From Letharia columbiana (lineage: Eukaryota > Ascomycota > Lecanoromycetes > Lecanorales > Parmeliaceae): a stretch of DNA of 64,000 bases. The position numbers and the translations under genes are program-made. A model generated the notes under the pieces. The model did no database searches. It had not been told where the DNA came from and saw nothing but the letters and a program-made list of their open reading frames with translations. Position 1 is the first letter of the stretch. The number at the start of each line of letters is the position of its first letter. Location: NCBI RefSeq assembly GCF_014066305.1, contig NW_023501076.1, positions 362,501-426,500 on the forward strand. Direction: 5' to 3'. This document shows positions 35,401-46,560 of this stretch, in pieces.

Positions 35401-38079
35401 ATATATTCTTATTTAATCTATATCTTCTATCGAATTAATACCTTAATAGAAAGCGATAAAAAAGCTCTTATTCGAACCTCGATTAAGTATTAAAATTATT
35501 AAATCTAGAATAAAAGATAGTAATATTAATTATTAGTTAATTAGTTCTAGAATTAAGTAATATCGATATAAACTAGCTAATATAAATTATAGAATTTAAA
35601 ATAATCCTTATTAACGACGAAAAATTAAAATTAATAAGATGAAATAAGAATATATTATACGATTAAATATCTAAATTAATAAATATATATTAAATCGAGA
35701 TAGAAAATAATTTATCGAGAAAAACCGCCTTTATAATAACGAAGTTAGAGTACTTCGTATAAGGCTTCGATATAAGAATAAGTATATATTCTAAATATAG
35801 TAGAATAATAACTAAATCGCTATAGATAATTCGATATTAAAAAGTATTACGTTAAATAAAGTTATTAGACGTTATTATATCGAAGCCGCGTTATTAGTAT
35901 ATAGCTCGTTTAAACCTCTTATCGATACGTCTATTAAATAAGATAAAGAAATTTAAAGCTTCGTTAATATTTTTAATAATATTAAATTATATATCGTTAA
36001 TAGATTAGAATAAAGAAAGATATATAAATTATACTTTATAAGATAGCTTAAATAAAGATAATCGTTATATCGCGCTTTAGAATAATTTAATATAGCGAGA
36101 AAAATACGATTATAATATTAAGAAAGAGTATCTTAATATATTCGAGATAATAAGAATTATCTTACTTATAATAATTATAATTAGCGAAGATTTTAAATAT
36201 CTAAATCTTTAAAAGCTAAATTTTTAATTAAAGTATTATATTAATACGCTTAGTTAAATAATAATTAGAATATAAAGAGATTAAAGATAATAACTTTATA
36301 AGAATACTCGATTTATATAAAGTATTAATAATTAATTTATAAGTTTCGAGGCGAGAAAGATATTAATATCTCTAATTAATTATTATTATTAATACTTTAG
36401 ACTCTTTCTAATAAGAATATAACTTTTTAACTATATAGGCGATTTTCGTTCGATTCTAATAAAGAAAATTCGAGATATCGTTTAATCTTATCTTAAGGCT
36501 TATATAACGTCGTTATTTAAAGATATAAAGGCGATAATTAGCGATTTATTAATTAATCTTTAATTTATATATTAAGATCTATAAAATAGATAGAATATAA
36601 TATATTTTATGAAATTTAGATTAATTAACTTTTCTAGCTAATAGTCTCTAGAATAAAAAATACTTCTTATTCTAATTAATAGTTATATCGTTATATAAAA
36701 TTTTCTTTTATAGTAAGAGAGTATCTCTCGAATTTAGATAAAGAAGTAAGTATCTTTAATTATTCTTATTTAATAATATTATAATTCTTATAATAACCGC
36801 CTTTTATTATAATCTAAAGAACTATAGTTCTAAATATTTTTATATTAAAAAATAGAATAGTAAGAAAGTCGAAGATAAGCTCTTTACTATTATTCTACTA
36901 CTTATATAATTATAATATTTCTTAAAAATATATAAGTATATTAAGAAGTTTTAGAGAGATATAAGATAATAGAAAAGACTTATTATATACTATATATTAC
37001 GATAGCGTATTCTAGAGATATATCTTAGATTAATAAAAAAGATATAAAGACCTTTTAAATTAAATAACTTATATAAGAATTCGCTAAATAATATTATTAA
37101 GAAATCGAGCTTCGTAAGCGTCTTAAGAGAAGTTATATTAAGATTCGCTAATATTAAACTACTTAAAAGATTAGATTTAAATTTATTTAAAAATAACGAG
37201 AGAATCTCGTGGGTTATTAAGAAATAATTAATATATAAAATAACTAAATAAAAAGAAACCGATTTAATAAATAATAATTAAAACTCGAATCTCTCTAAGC
37301 TTAAAGTATAAATACTTCGTATCTTAATAAGTAGAGAGAATAAATAAAAAAGGCTAAACTTTAATATACTATCTATAGCTTTACTATAGCGAATAAAAAA
37401 AAGATAATTTATAAAAAAAATAAGTATCTATAAATTAATAAAATTATATTAGATAAAGAGAAAAAATATAAAGAATATATAACGTAATAAATAGAATAGA
37501 GAGAATTAGTCTCTTTATTTATTAGACGAATTAAATAAGAATTAATAAAGAATTAAATATCGCTATAGCGCCTTAATTTTTAATTATTTAAAAACCTATA
37601 TTTTAGAGATTATAAATATTATTAATATTACGATAAGATATCGCGATAAATCTTAAATTAATAACTTCTATTAGATATCTAGAGATATCGAGTTTAATTC
37701 GAATTAAATACTCTAGAGACGTCGTTATAATCGGCGATATTATTTAATTTAAATACGCTATAAATATTAATATTACTAGCGAGACTAGCTAATCTAGAAT
37801 TTTTATAAATATTATTATAATTAATAATACTATCTAACTTAAATAATCTCGAAAATCTTTTTAATATATATTTAATTAGTCGAATTAAACTTTTAATAAA
37901 TATTATTATTATTAATAATATTATTTAACTCGAATAATCTAGAAAATCTATCTTATATATAATTTCTCGAATTTTTAGATATATACTATTAAATTAATAG
38001 CTTATAATTACTTTAAAATCTAGTTAACTTAAATAAATACTATCTTAACTTACTAAACGCGAAGTTTACTATATTTAAT

Positions 38080-38203
38080 TATTAAATTAGCGAAAAGAGT
38101 TAGATATAGATAAAGTCTACTTAATAAACTAAATCGTGCTAAATCGTGCTTTTAGGGGGGGACCGGGGGGAAAAAAAAGGGAAAAAAACTTTTTAGATTT
38201 GAA
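38080..38203. mobile_element. third end of the inverted-repeat element, running into corrupted sequence
   Basis: From attaaattagcgaaaagag through aaatcgtgct (twice) this matches the right part of copies A and B, and acttttt-agattt of the terminal repeat reappears at 38188-38200. Between these anchors copy B has 35 ordinary bases, while here there are 36 bases that are almost all runs of G and A. Only the right end is recognisable; the left end of this copy was not found. It retains cgtgct where the other copies have cgtact. Confidence 0.65.
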
Positions 38204-39150
38204 AAAAACAACAACCCCCCCCCCATCCCATAACCCCCCCCCCCCCCCTTCCCCCCCCCCCCCCCCCCCCCCCCAAAAAAGAAGAAGGGGGGGGGGGGGA
38301 GGAAAAAGAAAGGGAGGGGGGGGGGGGGGGAGGGGAAAAAAAAAAATGTGGTGAGGGGGGGGGGGAGGGAACCATCCACACACGTATGGGGAGTGGGGTG
38401 GATTGGGGGGAGTGAAAAAATGTAAATAGTGCCCGAGCCCCTATTCCCCCCCCCCCCTTTCCCTCTTCCCCTCCTCCTCCCCCCCTTTTCCTATTTTTAC
38501 TTTTTTCTTTCCTCTTTCCCTTGTTTGGGTTTTGGGGGGGGGTTGGGGGTTTGGGTGTGTGTTGTTGGGTTTGTTGGGGTCTTATTTATTACTTCTTTCT
38601 TGCCCCTCCTCCCCCCCCTCTTTTTGGTTAGTTATTGAAGGGAGCCCCCCCCCCGAAAAAGGGGGGAAGACACGGCGATATCCAAGGGGAATAAAAAAGG
38701 GGCAGCGAAAAAAAAAACCGTGAACGTGTAGGGACTGGGAGGGAGAAAATGTAGGGGAGAATGGGGTTGTGGGGGGGGGGGGGGAGGGGGGGGGAAGGGA
38801 AAAAGGGTGGGAGAGAAAAAAAAAAAAAAAAAAATGAAAGAAATAAAGTTTTTAGAAAAAATTTTAAAAAAAAAAAAAATAAATAATTTAAATTAAAATT
38901 TTTTTTTTTATATATTTAATTTTTTTATTAGAGCCAAAGGGAAGGAAAAGAAAACCCAAACAAACCAAGTAAAGACAAAAGGGGGGGGGGGGGGGAGGGG
39001 GGACCGTTAAAACCCAAAACCCATAACCACAAAAAAAAAAAAAAAAAAACCCAAACCCAAACCCAAAAACAATAAAAAAAAAAAAAAAACTATAAACATA
39101 AAAAAAATAAAAACAATAAAAAAAAATAATAAAAAAAAAAATAAAAAAAA

Positions 39151-39201
<51 letters not shown>

Positions 39202-39230
39202 AAAACAAAAACTTAAAATTGAAAAAAACA
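38150..39230. other. probable low-quality or corrupted sequence (homopolymer runs)
   Basis: This kilobase consists of long runs of C, G, A and T with abrupt changes of base preference: C/G runs, then T-rich, then G-rich, then over 100 bases of nearly pure A. It fits neither the RIP island nor the flanking genic DNA. The alignment of its first 50 bases to copies A and B of the inverted-repeat element shows real sequence being replaced by homopolymers of about the same length. Proline/glycine-rich open frames here (38129-38723) are therefore not genes. A sequencing or base-calling artefact at a contig weak point is the best explanation. Confidence 0.8.
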
Positions 39231-40350
39231 AAGGATTTCGCGTGCTAGATCCGATGCTAGGTAGGATATGACAGGATCTTGGCTCGAAGCATGCATATTG
39301 TCAAAGCGCCCGCAATGACGGTGGTGACGGTAACCCCTAGCCCTTAGCAGGCGGAGGTGGCGGATAAGTTCAACAGCCCCTCAGATCATGTCAATAGTCG
39401 AGCAAGTTTCAGGGGTCATAACACAATATAACTGGGTCCCTGGCTGGTAAACCCAGCGACAGCAAACACGTGGAATTTCTTTTCGGGACTGGCGACACCA
39501 TTGCCATTCACTCGCGCGCGAAATGGGAAAAGGCGAGGAGAGGTTGACTGGCCAAGCGTGATTCAGGGTCTTTCGGCATCTTACCATGGGAAATTATAAC
39601 ATTATTGATTGGATCATTTATCGTTGTACTTTAATCTCCCGTCAACATAATGATGAGATAATTAATTGGAAGTAAGGTTGATTTAATGGTGTCCGCGCGG
39701 ATGTTACGGAGACTTCCAGTCTTTGCTTGAACATGATTGGCAGAGTGGGGAAAAGAAAGAATGGAAAAATAGCGAAAAAGTAAATGCATCTTCCCGCTGC
39801 CTGTGCCTTCTTTTCCGCGAAATAGCCCAAGCCAACGGGACACTGGATAGCCCTAGAGTATTCACCCGCGCCAATGGCGGCTGTATATCATCAACTACTG
39901 TTCTTCCCGCTCGCATCGTCCCATGATTCTACTTTACTACATGAAAATTATACTTCGACCTTCCATTTCGAATCGCCATTTGACCACATTGGAGCTAGCA
40001 GCAAGCCATTTCATGATGGTTCCTGAAATCCAAGACCCACAGGCCACCACCATCATCATATATACCTAACCGATGTAGCATTTTCCTGATTCCGGTCGCA
40101 TATGAAACATTCCGGTCCCACTAACCAACGGCCGACTTGCATACATCGCGCTTTACCGCTCCATTCGGGGAAAAGGTTTCAATGAGCATAATCTTAACCC
40201 CAGGTTTCTCCTCATGTCTCTCGCGCCCTGGCTTGCAGCCTCGCAAGCTAAAATGTTGCCCTATCCCCGCATTATTTCTTCCGACTTCCCCCCCTTCCTG
40301 ACGAACTCCAAATCTCCGTCCACGAGCATCGTCTGTACTTCATCTCCAAG
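39231..40350. other. intergenic upstream of rhodopsin-like gene
   Basis: Normal composition returns abruptly near 39231. I find no gene: the longest frames (about 60-77 residues) have no motif or signal peptide. The last few hundred bases should hold the promoter of the gene starting at 40351. Confidence 0.5.
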
Positions 40351-41885
40351 ATGGATGGAAAGATATTGCCAACGGTGCCTGCCGGCCCTCCACCACCAGG
40401 TGTCCATTCCAACTTCATCGACCCGATCAATCGTGCGCCGAACTTGATCGCTTGCAATGTCATTCTCCTTGTCGTGTCAACAGTGGTTGTGGGCGCGCGC
40501 ATTGTCTCCCGGACGCTTTTGACGGATTGGCGGCTCGGCTGGGATGATTGTATGTGCTCTTTTCGTGACCGGTTTCATTGATATGTATAAATCGGCTAAC
40601 GTACCGAAGATACCATCATTATGGCCTTTGTATGTAGAGACTTTGAGCAATTGGGACCACAAAGTTGATGAGTTGAATTAGGTCGGGACGGCGATTTTCG
40701 GCTCTTTCGTGATCGAGAGTCAGTGACAATCCCTTAATCCAGAAAAACGATACTGATATTCACTTTTCAGCCACGCACTTTGGACTAGGAAAGCATATAT
40801 GGGATGTGCCCATGAAAACGTACACTCCTCAGTACCTCTGGGTCAGTGCATCAATCTAGATGTCCTACCAAGTCTTAAGAAGCTGACGGCGCTATTCAGT
40901 GGATCATGGCCACCTTTGCCGCCTGCCCAGCATCCTACTACTTTGTCAAGATATCCATCCTCCTCTTCTACCTTCGAGTTTTCCAGCTGCAAGCGAAGCT
41001 GCGATACATTATCTACGCCCTCATGGTCTACTGCACCATCTACTATTGGGTCGCCTTCTCCACCGTCATCGGCCTCTGCAACGTCCGGAACCGACAATGG
41101 GACCTCACGGTGACAATGAACTGTTTCGCCTACGGCAAGCTTACCTTCGCGATCGGAGGCCTTGATCTCGTTGCCGATGCCATCATCCTCGGCTTTCCCA
41201 TCCCCATGGTGGTGAAGCTGCGCATCTCGTGGGCACAGAGGACATACTTGCTGTTCGTCTTCTTAGCTGGTTTGATGTGAGTCCCAGCCACGCTTGGAGC
41301 AATGCCCCGGGCTTCGTCATTAACTCGTATGCCAGTGCCTCGATAGCCTGTGCAATCCGGGTAGCTTTCGCCGTCCAATCACGAGGAACGACCGATGCCA
41401 CCTTCGCCCAATACCGCGTCGTGACCTTGTTGTGAGTGGTCTTCCTCACCTTGCCTTGCAGAGGCACTGCTAACCATTCCCATAGCTGCATCGAGCACTA
41501 CTTCGCCCTAATCGCCGCCTGCATGCCAACGCTCGGCCCATTCTTCAAATGGCTCCGACCCAACCACTGGAAACACGTCGCCATCGGACCCCAGTCGATA
41601 GGACACGGCCGCTATGGGGACCCGGAAGCCTTTGAGCGCGTGTGGCCGCGACCCAGCAAGACACCTTCGGATGACACGCTGCTTGGCCGCTCATCTGTGG
41701 CGCCGGAGGCGGAGCAGAATGACCCGACGTTTTCGTACAGCGTGCAGGCGCATCAGGGCCGGGATCAGACGCCGCAGTATATGGAACGGGTGTGGGTGAA
41801 GTCGGATGCGCATGGGAGTAGGAAGGGGGATCTGAAGAACGAGATGGAGCTGCAAGCGAGGGACACGGGATCACAGTCGTCGTAG
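40351..41885 (+). CDS. rhodopsin-domain (SAT4-like) integral membrane protein
   Basis: Seven exons join without any frame conflict: 40351-40549, 40610-40629, 40682-40718, 40771-40841, 40900-41276, 41336-41431 and 41486-41885, giving 399 residues. The second exon is only 20 bases. The joined N-terminus reads GWDDYTIIMAF, then THFGLGKHIWDVP and TPQYLWWIMATFAACPASYYFVKISILLFYLRVF, the hallmark of the large fungal rhodopsin/SAT4 family. Seven hydrophobic segments are visible, ending with CIEHYFALIAACMPTLGPFF, followed by a hydrophilic tail of about 120 residues. No CFEM domain precedes it. It sits in a membrane; some CFEM-bearing relatives act as receptors, but the function of this subgroup is mostly unknown. 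The ATG at 40351 begins a normal extracellular N-terminus. Confidence 0.85.
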
Positions 41886-43591
41886 TGACGGATGAGGAGA
41901 TGGCTCGCAGATGGCGTGGGACGCGAAGCACGGCCGCCAATGCAGGATCGTTAGCACGATTACGAATCACGGCCGTTCGATATACTAAGTAATAGCAGCC
42001 AAAGTGTGCACTAGTTAGTCGAATAATTGTACATAGCATCAAGCGAGAATTATAATTATAGTCACATTATCAAGCCCCAATACTCTCCGGCATCAGGACC
42101 AAGAGGTGACTTCAAGAAATGTGCACAGACTCGGTGCTGCTCGGCCGATCAAGACTTACATGTCGATGAGCTTGATAGCCCGCTCCAGTCGTGGACAAAC
42201 CTTTATGGCCAAAACCAAGGACACTAGAGTCTTAATTTCAGGGAGACGTCTTAGCCGTGACAGTTGTGCGCTGTAAGGAGAAGTGTTGTTTTTTTTCCAA
42301 CGAATGTATATGCGGAAACCTTCTACTGACTCGCGAGCAAAATCTGCCGACCGCTCGTTGAACTCTTCTCGTCCGTCGTCAGGCTTTTGGATCGGTGGTA
42401 CGAGGGTCTCAGTCCACGATCCCCCTCCGACTTCGGTCGACGGTGCATCGATCGCGACGCTCGCAGTCTGAGTATGGGAGAGCGGGGTGAAATTGGCCGT
42501 CGCGCGAGATGACGAGGTTTACTTTCTCGCAGTCTTCAGTCACTTCGACGCAGCGCTTTCAAGCTTTCACCGCAGCGTTTTCCATGGCATGTTGCTTGAA
42601 TACAACCAGCTGCATCATCTGGAATCGACTCGAGAAAATTGGTGTTCTGCCCTTCAGTCTGTGCGCATTCTCGAGACAGGGACACATCCTCCTAACTTTA
42701 TCAGGTCCGCTGTCAAGAGTTCAAGATTAGCTTACAGTTTGCTGACAACGCCAGCTTCGCGGAACTTTGTGAATGGCTTTGGGAAGGGGCGAGCTGGCTC
42801 GAGCCGCGCTTTTGATGTCCTGAAGGGAGAGTACTGATGATCGATGGGGGGTAGAACATTCAAGCATGCAGGAATGGAGCAAGCTTCTCGTCATTACGCG
42901 TGATAAGTTTGCTCAAAGTATTCAGTACAGATGGATGAAGTAACTCCAAGGTCTCTGGGAGACTGTCCTATAAATGGTAATCAGTCCAGTGGTTAGCAAC
43001 ACGAAGTGGCGGGCGGGGTCGGTAGATTTTTGATGGTGTCCCGTTGGCAAAGCCCGCTCTAGCCTTTCGGGCTTAAGTCTTACACACGCTTGACACTGCC
43101 GGCGGGAATACGAACGCTTGCTAATAGGTAAGAGTGGTACTCTCACAATTTTAGCAACAACACTGCAATCGATTCACGCGAGGCTGAGGTAAATAGTCGT
43201 TGCCAAAGGACCGGTATTTCTTGTTGTAAAGTAGCGAATGATGATAGGCCCCCCACGTTGCCCCGCCCCGTTGCCCCCTGGTGCCGGGATAGGATCTTCG
43301 CTTACTCCTTCGGGAACCTGCCTATCAGCGTCCCATTCGGGACCCCGTATATGCAAGATCATGCAGCTTACTCCGTGTTCTTTCACGTGATGCCAAAGCA
43401 TCTGTTGTTGTGTGTTGGGCGGTGAGAAATTTCTATAAAGCGGATGTTTACCCCACGGGAAGCGTACCGATTGCTGTCTCAGTCTCCCAATAAAATCAAC
43501 ATCTTGCAAAGAGAAAGACATTGCCTCTATCTACCGAAGGGATCTAAATCAAAGCGCATTACCAACCCAGACTCAGCACCATCACCACACA
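41886..43591. other. intergenic, no supported gene
   Basis: This 1.7 kb interval has frames up to 116 residues (plus, 42487-42837; minus, 43174-43521) without recognisable domains, signal peptides or splice-supported extensions. The final 150 bases are the upstream region of the secreted-protein gene at 43592. Confidence 0.45.
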
Positions 43592-44266
43592 ATGCATCTC
43601 CTCACCACCGCCAACCAAGCCCTCAGCCTCCTCCCCCTCCTCTCTCTCGCCCTCGCCCTCCCCTCCTCCCTCACCCCCCGCACCTGCGGCACCGTCCTCC
43701 CTCCCTCAAACTTCTACCAGATCTCCCAGGGCCCCGCCGTCCTGCGCAACAACACCGGTGACCGTGGCCCCTTCTTCAACCCCTCCGCCCCGCCGGGCCA
43801 GCAAACCACCTTCAGCTTCTTCGTCGCCGAATACGCCAACGACGACGGGAAGCAGGACCTCGTCGCCTCGTTCAAGGACGTGCCGTGCCCGCCCGCGGGG
43901 AGGGGGGCGTACGCGGTCCAGTTCGCGTTCGATGGGACCGTGGGCGCCACGACGATAGGGAATACGAAGATTGATGTTTTTGCAATCACGGGCGATCTGC
44001 CTACGGAGACGGTCAATGGCGTCATGAGTGAGGCGCCGACGTGGGATAATATCGCCGCGCAGACTGGGAGTTTGATTGGGACGTTCGCTTTCCCGGCGAG
44101 TGGATCCGCGTCGTCGGTCATTTATATCAACTCCGTGACTTGCACGCCGACGATCAATTTGAGGTTTAGTATTGCGGATCCGAATGGGAATACGCCTGCG
44201 GACGATGGGACGGTGACGTATGCGCAGGATGGGGCGATGGGGTTGCAGATTCAGTATGGGTGCTAG
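43592..44266 (+). CDS. small secreted protein, beta-rich, possibly But2-like
   Basis: A single exon of 224 residues. A strong signal peptide (about residues 1-23, Leu/Ala-rich after MHLLTTANQ) is followed by a mature part with four cysteines, including CGTV near the N-terminus and a C-terminal GC. Alternating hydrophobic patterns such as YAVQFAFDG, TKIDVFAITG, SLIGTFAFPA and INLRFSIAD suggest a beta-sandwich. The order of a mid-protein TW.N, a G..IGTF strand and a late C.PTINLRF.I strand is reminiscent of the fungal But2 C-terminal domain, but I would not insist. It is likely extracellular or wall-bound. It ends 304 bases from the convergent MFS gene. GC-rich codon use indicates it is not affected by RIP. 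Confidence 0.75.
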   Translation: MHLLTTANQALSLLPLLSLALALPSSLTPRTCGTVLPPSNFYQISQGPAVLRNNTGDRGPFFNPSAPPGQQTTFSFFVAEYANDDGKQDLVASFKDVPCPPAGRGAYAVQFAFDGTVGATTIGNTKIDVFAITGDLPTETVNGVMSEAPTWDNIAAQTGSLIGTFAFPASGSASSVIYINSVTCTPTINLRFSIADPNGNTPADDGTVTYAQDGAMGLQIQYGC

Positions 44267-44570
44267 GGAGGGATTGATGGAGGCTAGTGTCGAGTATATG
44301 CGAGAAGAAAATAGAAGGCGGTATTAGTGGAGATGAACGAAGCATGTACTCGCGTTTGTGAAGCTCAGAGCATTAGAACTGCATACTTGCATTTTACTCT
44401 CCGTGCTAGCTGCGCAGACTGTGGAACCTGGAGTCGCAGGTACCAACCCCAAACAATTGAAAAGTCAGAAGAGCGCCAGTTTGCCCCCATGTGGAAAAGT
44501 GAACAATGAACCTCTCCGTACGTCACGTCCCCGGATGTTGTGTATCCAATTGTCTCTGCAATGCCCCCGT
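44267..44570. other. short convergent intergenic region
   Basis: These 304 bases separate the 3' ends of the secreted-protein gene and the MFS gene. Nothing beyond expected untranslated sequence is visible. Confidence 0.5.
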
Positions 44571-46560
44571 CTAGGCATCTTTCTTCTCAGCCTCCTCACT
44601 TGGCACGCTACCATCGCTGTCAGGAACACCACGCGCCTCCTCGTCTCTCCTTTTATCCTGCTGAAGATCCGGCGCTGGTGCAAAGTGGCTCTTGGCTCTG
44701 ATCTTCTTACCGTAAAGAAGGAACACAATCGGCAGTGGGACTAGCGCCAGTGCCACACAGCCCAGGAGTGTCGCAGCCCACTGTATACCCATTCCGTCAA
44801 ACATGTAGGTCGCGAACAGCGGGAAGACAGCACCGAAGCCAGATCGAAGGAAGGTGTTTGCTGCCAGGGCGGAGGCGGCGAACATGAGATAGGCGTCGAC
44901 GATGTAGTTGAGCAAGGAGAGGAAGATGGTGAAGATGCCGAAACCAGTGAAGAGACCTGAAAGTGTGGGTACGATCCATGGGATTTTGTCGCCTTCGAAT
45001 CCAGTCCATCCGAACCAGAAGAGTCCACCCGCGAAAAGAACACCCCCAACTATGGAAATAGGTAGACGCCATTCTGGTACGGGGATGTTGTTGTTCGCTT
45101 CGAGTTTGCGCGCATACGAGGGATTCATAATCACTACGACGATGAAGGCAATGATTTCTCCGGCAACCATACCAAAGTAACAGAGGCCACCTACACCTTC
45201 GTTAAAACCGTACTGGCCCTGGAAAACAAGGGCGTAGGCTGTTAGGAAAAGGTAGAGCAGGCCGTAGATGAAGGACATGTAGAGGGTGATGAGCAGTACG
45301 ATAGGCTCTTGAAAAAGGATCCGCATTGGACGTGAGACGTTCTTGGTGATCAATTCTTTGAAGTCGACTTCAATTTCCTCTTGCTTGGCGTGGATGCCCC
45401 AGTTCTTGGTGGCCCGACGCAAATCTTGGGCCTTGTTTACCAAAATGATTGGTGGGTAGGTCTCTGGCAGGAAAATGGTGATGAGAGCGAAAGCGGAGAA
45501 GCCCATGATGGCGGAGATGTACTCGGTCCACCTCCAGCCTAGGTAGGAGATGGTTATGAACCCCCCAATGAATGGGGCGAGCAATGGACCCATGAAGACG
45601 GTTGCTGAGAAGACCGCGACGGCCAAGCCACGGGTCTTGTTGTCGAACATGTCCGCGAATGCTGCGGCAACCACAGCTAGAGGGCACGAGCCGAATAAGC
45701 CGTCGAAGAATCGACAGATCATGACTGTCTGAACATCTTTTGCTACGGCGACGCCAATAGCGAACACGGAGAAGCCGAAAGCCGCTATGACAAGAGGCAG
45801 ACGTCGGCCATAGAGTTCCGACCTAAAGGCAGATCAGTCAGCCCTACCAGATCTTAGTCTCGTGCTGATAATGAGAGGATGCCTACATCGGTGCCCACAT
45901 GATAGGGCCAAACGCGTAACCTAGCACGAAAAGCGATGTTCCCAAGGTACCGACCTCCTCCCCGACGTGAAAGGTGCTTACGACTCCTGAAATGCCGGAT
46001 GAGAAGATGCTGCTCCCCATTGTGGCCGCGAGTGCATCGTAAGCAAGGATGACACCGATAAGGAGTTTCTTTCTCAATGGCCAATTCTGAGCGTGCCTCG
46101 GATCATCGAAGCCATCAAACTCCACGACGTACTCTTCCATCTCTGGCAACATGGGAGGATACGGCTTACCAGCTCCCATGGCTGGGATTTCCTTCTGGCT
46201 TGACTTCCGGGACTTGATGGCACCCACAGTTCCCGAGTGCTGGGTTCGATGGGTCTCGATGCGATCAAGAGCATGTGGATGGGATTCTTGGTGGTTGATG
46301 CGGTTGGTAGCCGTTCTGCTCATATTGGCGGTCCGGATTGCTTCCAAGCGGACTGAGGGGGCGGACGAGGATGAGGCAGCGGAAGAGCTTGGGGGCCGAT
46401 CATTGTCATCGCCTGGCATGGACCGATGAAGTTTATCCTTTTCTTCGGGGCTGAGGCGGTGATAGCGCTGGAAGAAGCTGTCGTGGGGATCCCAATTGGA
46501 GAAGCGGCGTGGGGAAGCGTCCCGCTCCTCGCGGAGCATGTCCACGTCTGCTTCATTCAT
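44571..46560 (-). CDS. MFS transporter, DHA1 type (polyamine/drug antiporter-like)
   Basis: Two exons, 46560-45887 and 45822-44571, separated by a 64-base intron, give 641 residues. A long hydrophilic N-terminus (about 165 residues, Ser-rich with Arg/His-rich parts) precedes the first membrane span, as in the Tpo1-like/DHA1 branch. The intron falls inside the sequence MWAPMSELYGRRLPLV, the equivalent of the family's signature loop between spans 2 and 3; splicing restores it exactly. Later landmarks are GSCPLAVVAAAFADMFDNKTRGLAVAV, GPLLAPFIGGFI and LGWRWTEYISAI. About twelve spans are apparent, then a charged tail. It should export polyamines, drugs or other small cations by proton antiport at the plasma membrane; the substrate is inferred from family only. 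Confidence 0.9.

Larger units (their letters stand above)
18165..38150. other. AT-rich, RIP-saturated repeat island without intact genes
   Basis: About 20 kb is made almost entirely of A and T with scattered CpG. The dinucleotides CA and TG, normally abundant, are nearly missing, whereas TA is in excess and CG remains (for example tcgcgatatcga). This is the footprint of repeat-induced point mutation, which converts CpA to TpA on either strand of duplicated DNA during the sexual cycle of many ascomycetes. No open frame of useful length survives. Recognisable contents are listed separately: two inverted-repeat elements, a tandem repeat, and a 2.8 kb direct duplication. The rest is presumably older transposon remains that I cannot classify. 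Such islands are usually heterochromatic. Confidence 0.92.

Noticed and set aside
18165..38150. Attempt to identify transposase, reverse transcriptase or Helitron motifs in the island
   Set aside because: RIP has introduced stops in every frame and changed most codons; no motif could be read reliably without a de-RIP consensus.
38129..38723. Proline- and glycine-rich open frames on both strands
   Set aside because: They lie wholly in homopolymer runs that repeat comparison shows to be corrupted sequence; all frames are open simply because of C and G runs.
39001..39075. cccaaacccaaaccc pattern that looks telomere-like
   Set aside because: The unit is not the fungal ccctaa repeat, is present only a few times, and sits in the corrupted A-rich stretch, so a telomere or interstitial telomeric repeat is not supported.
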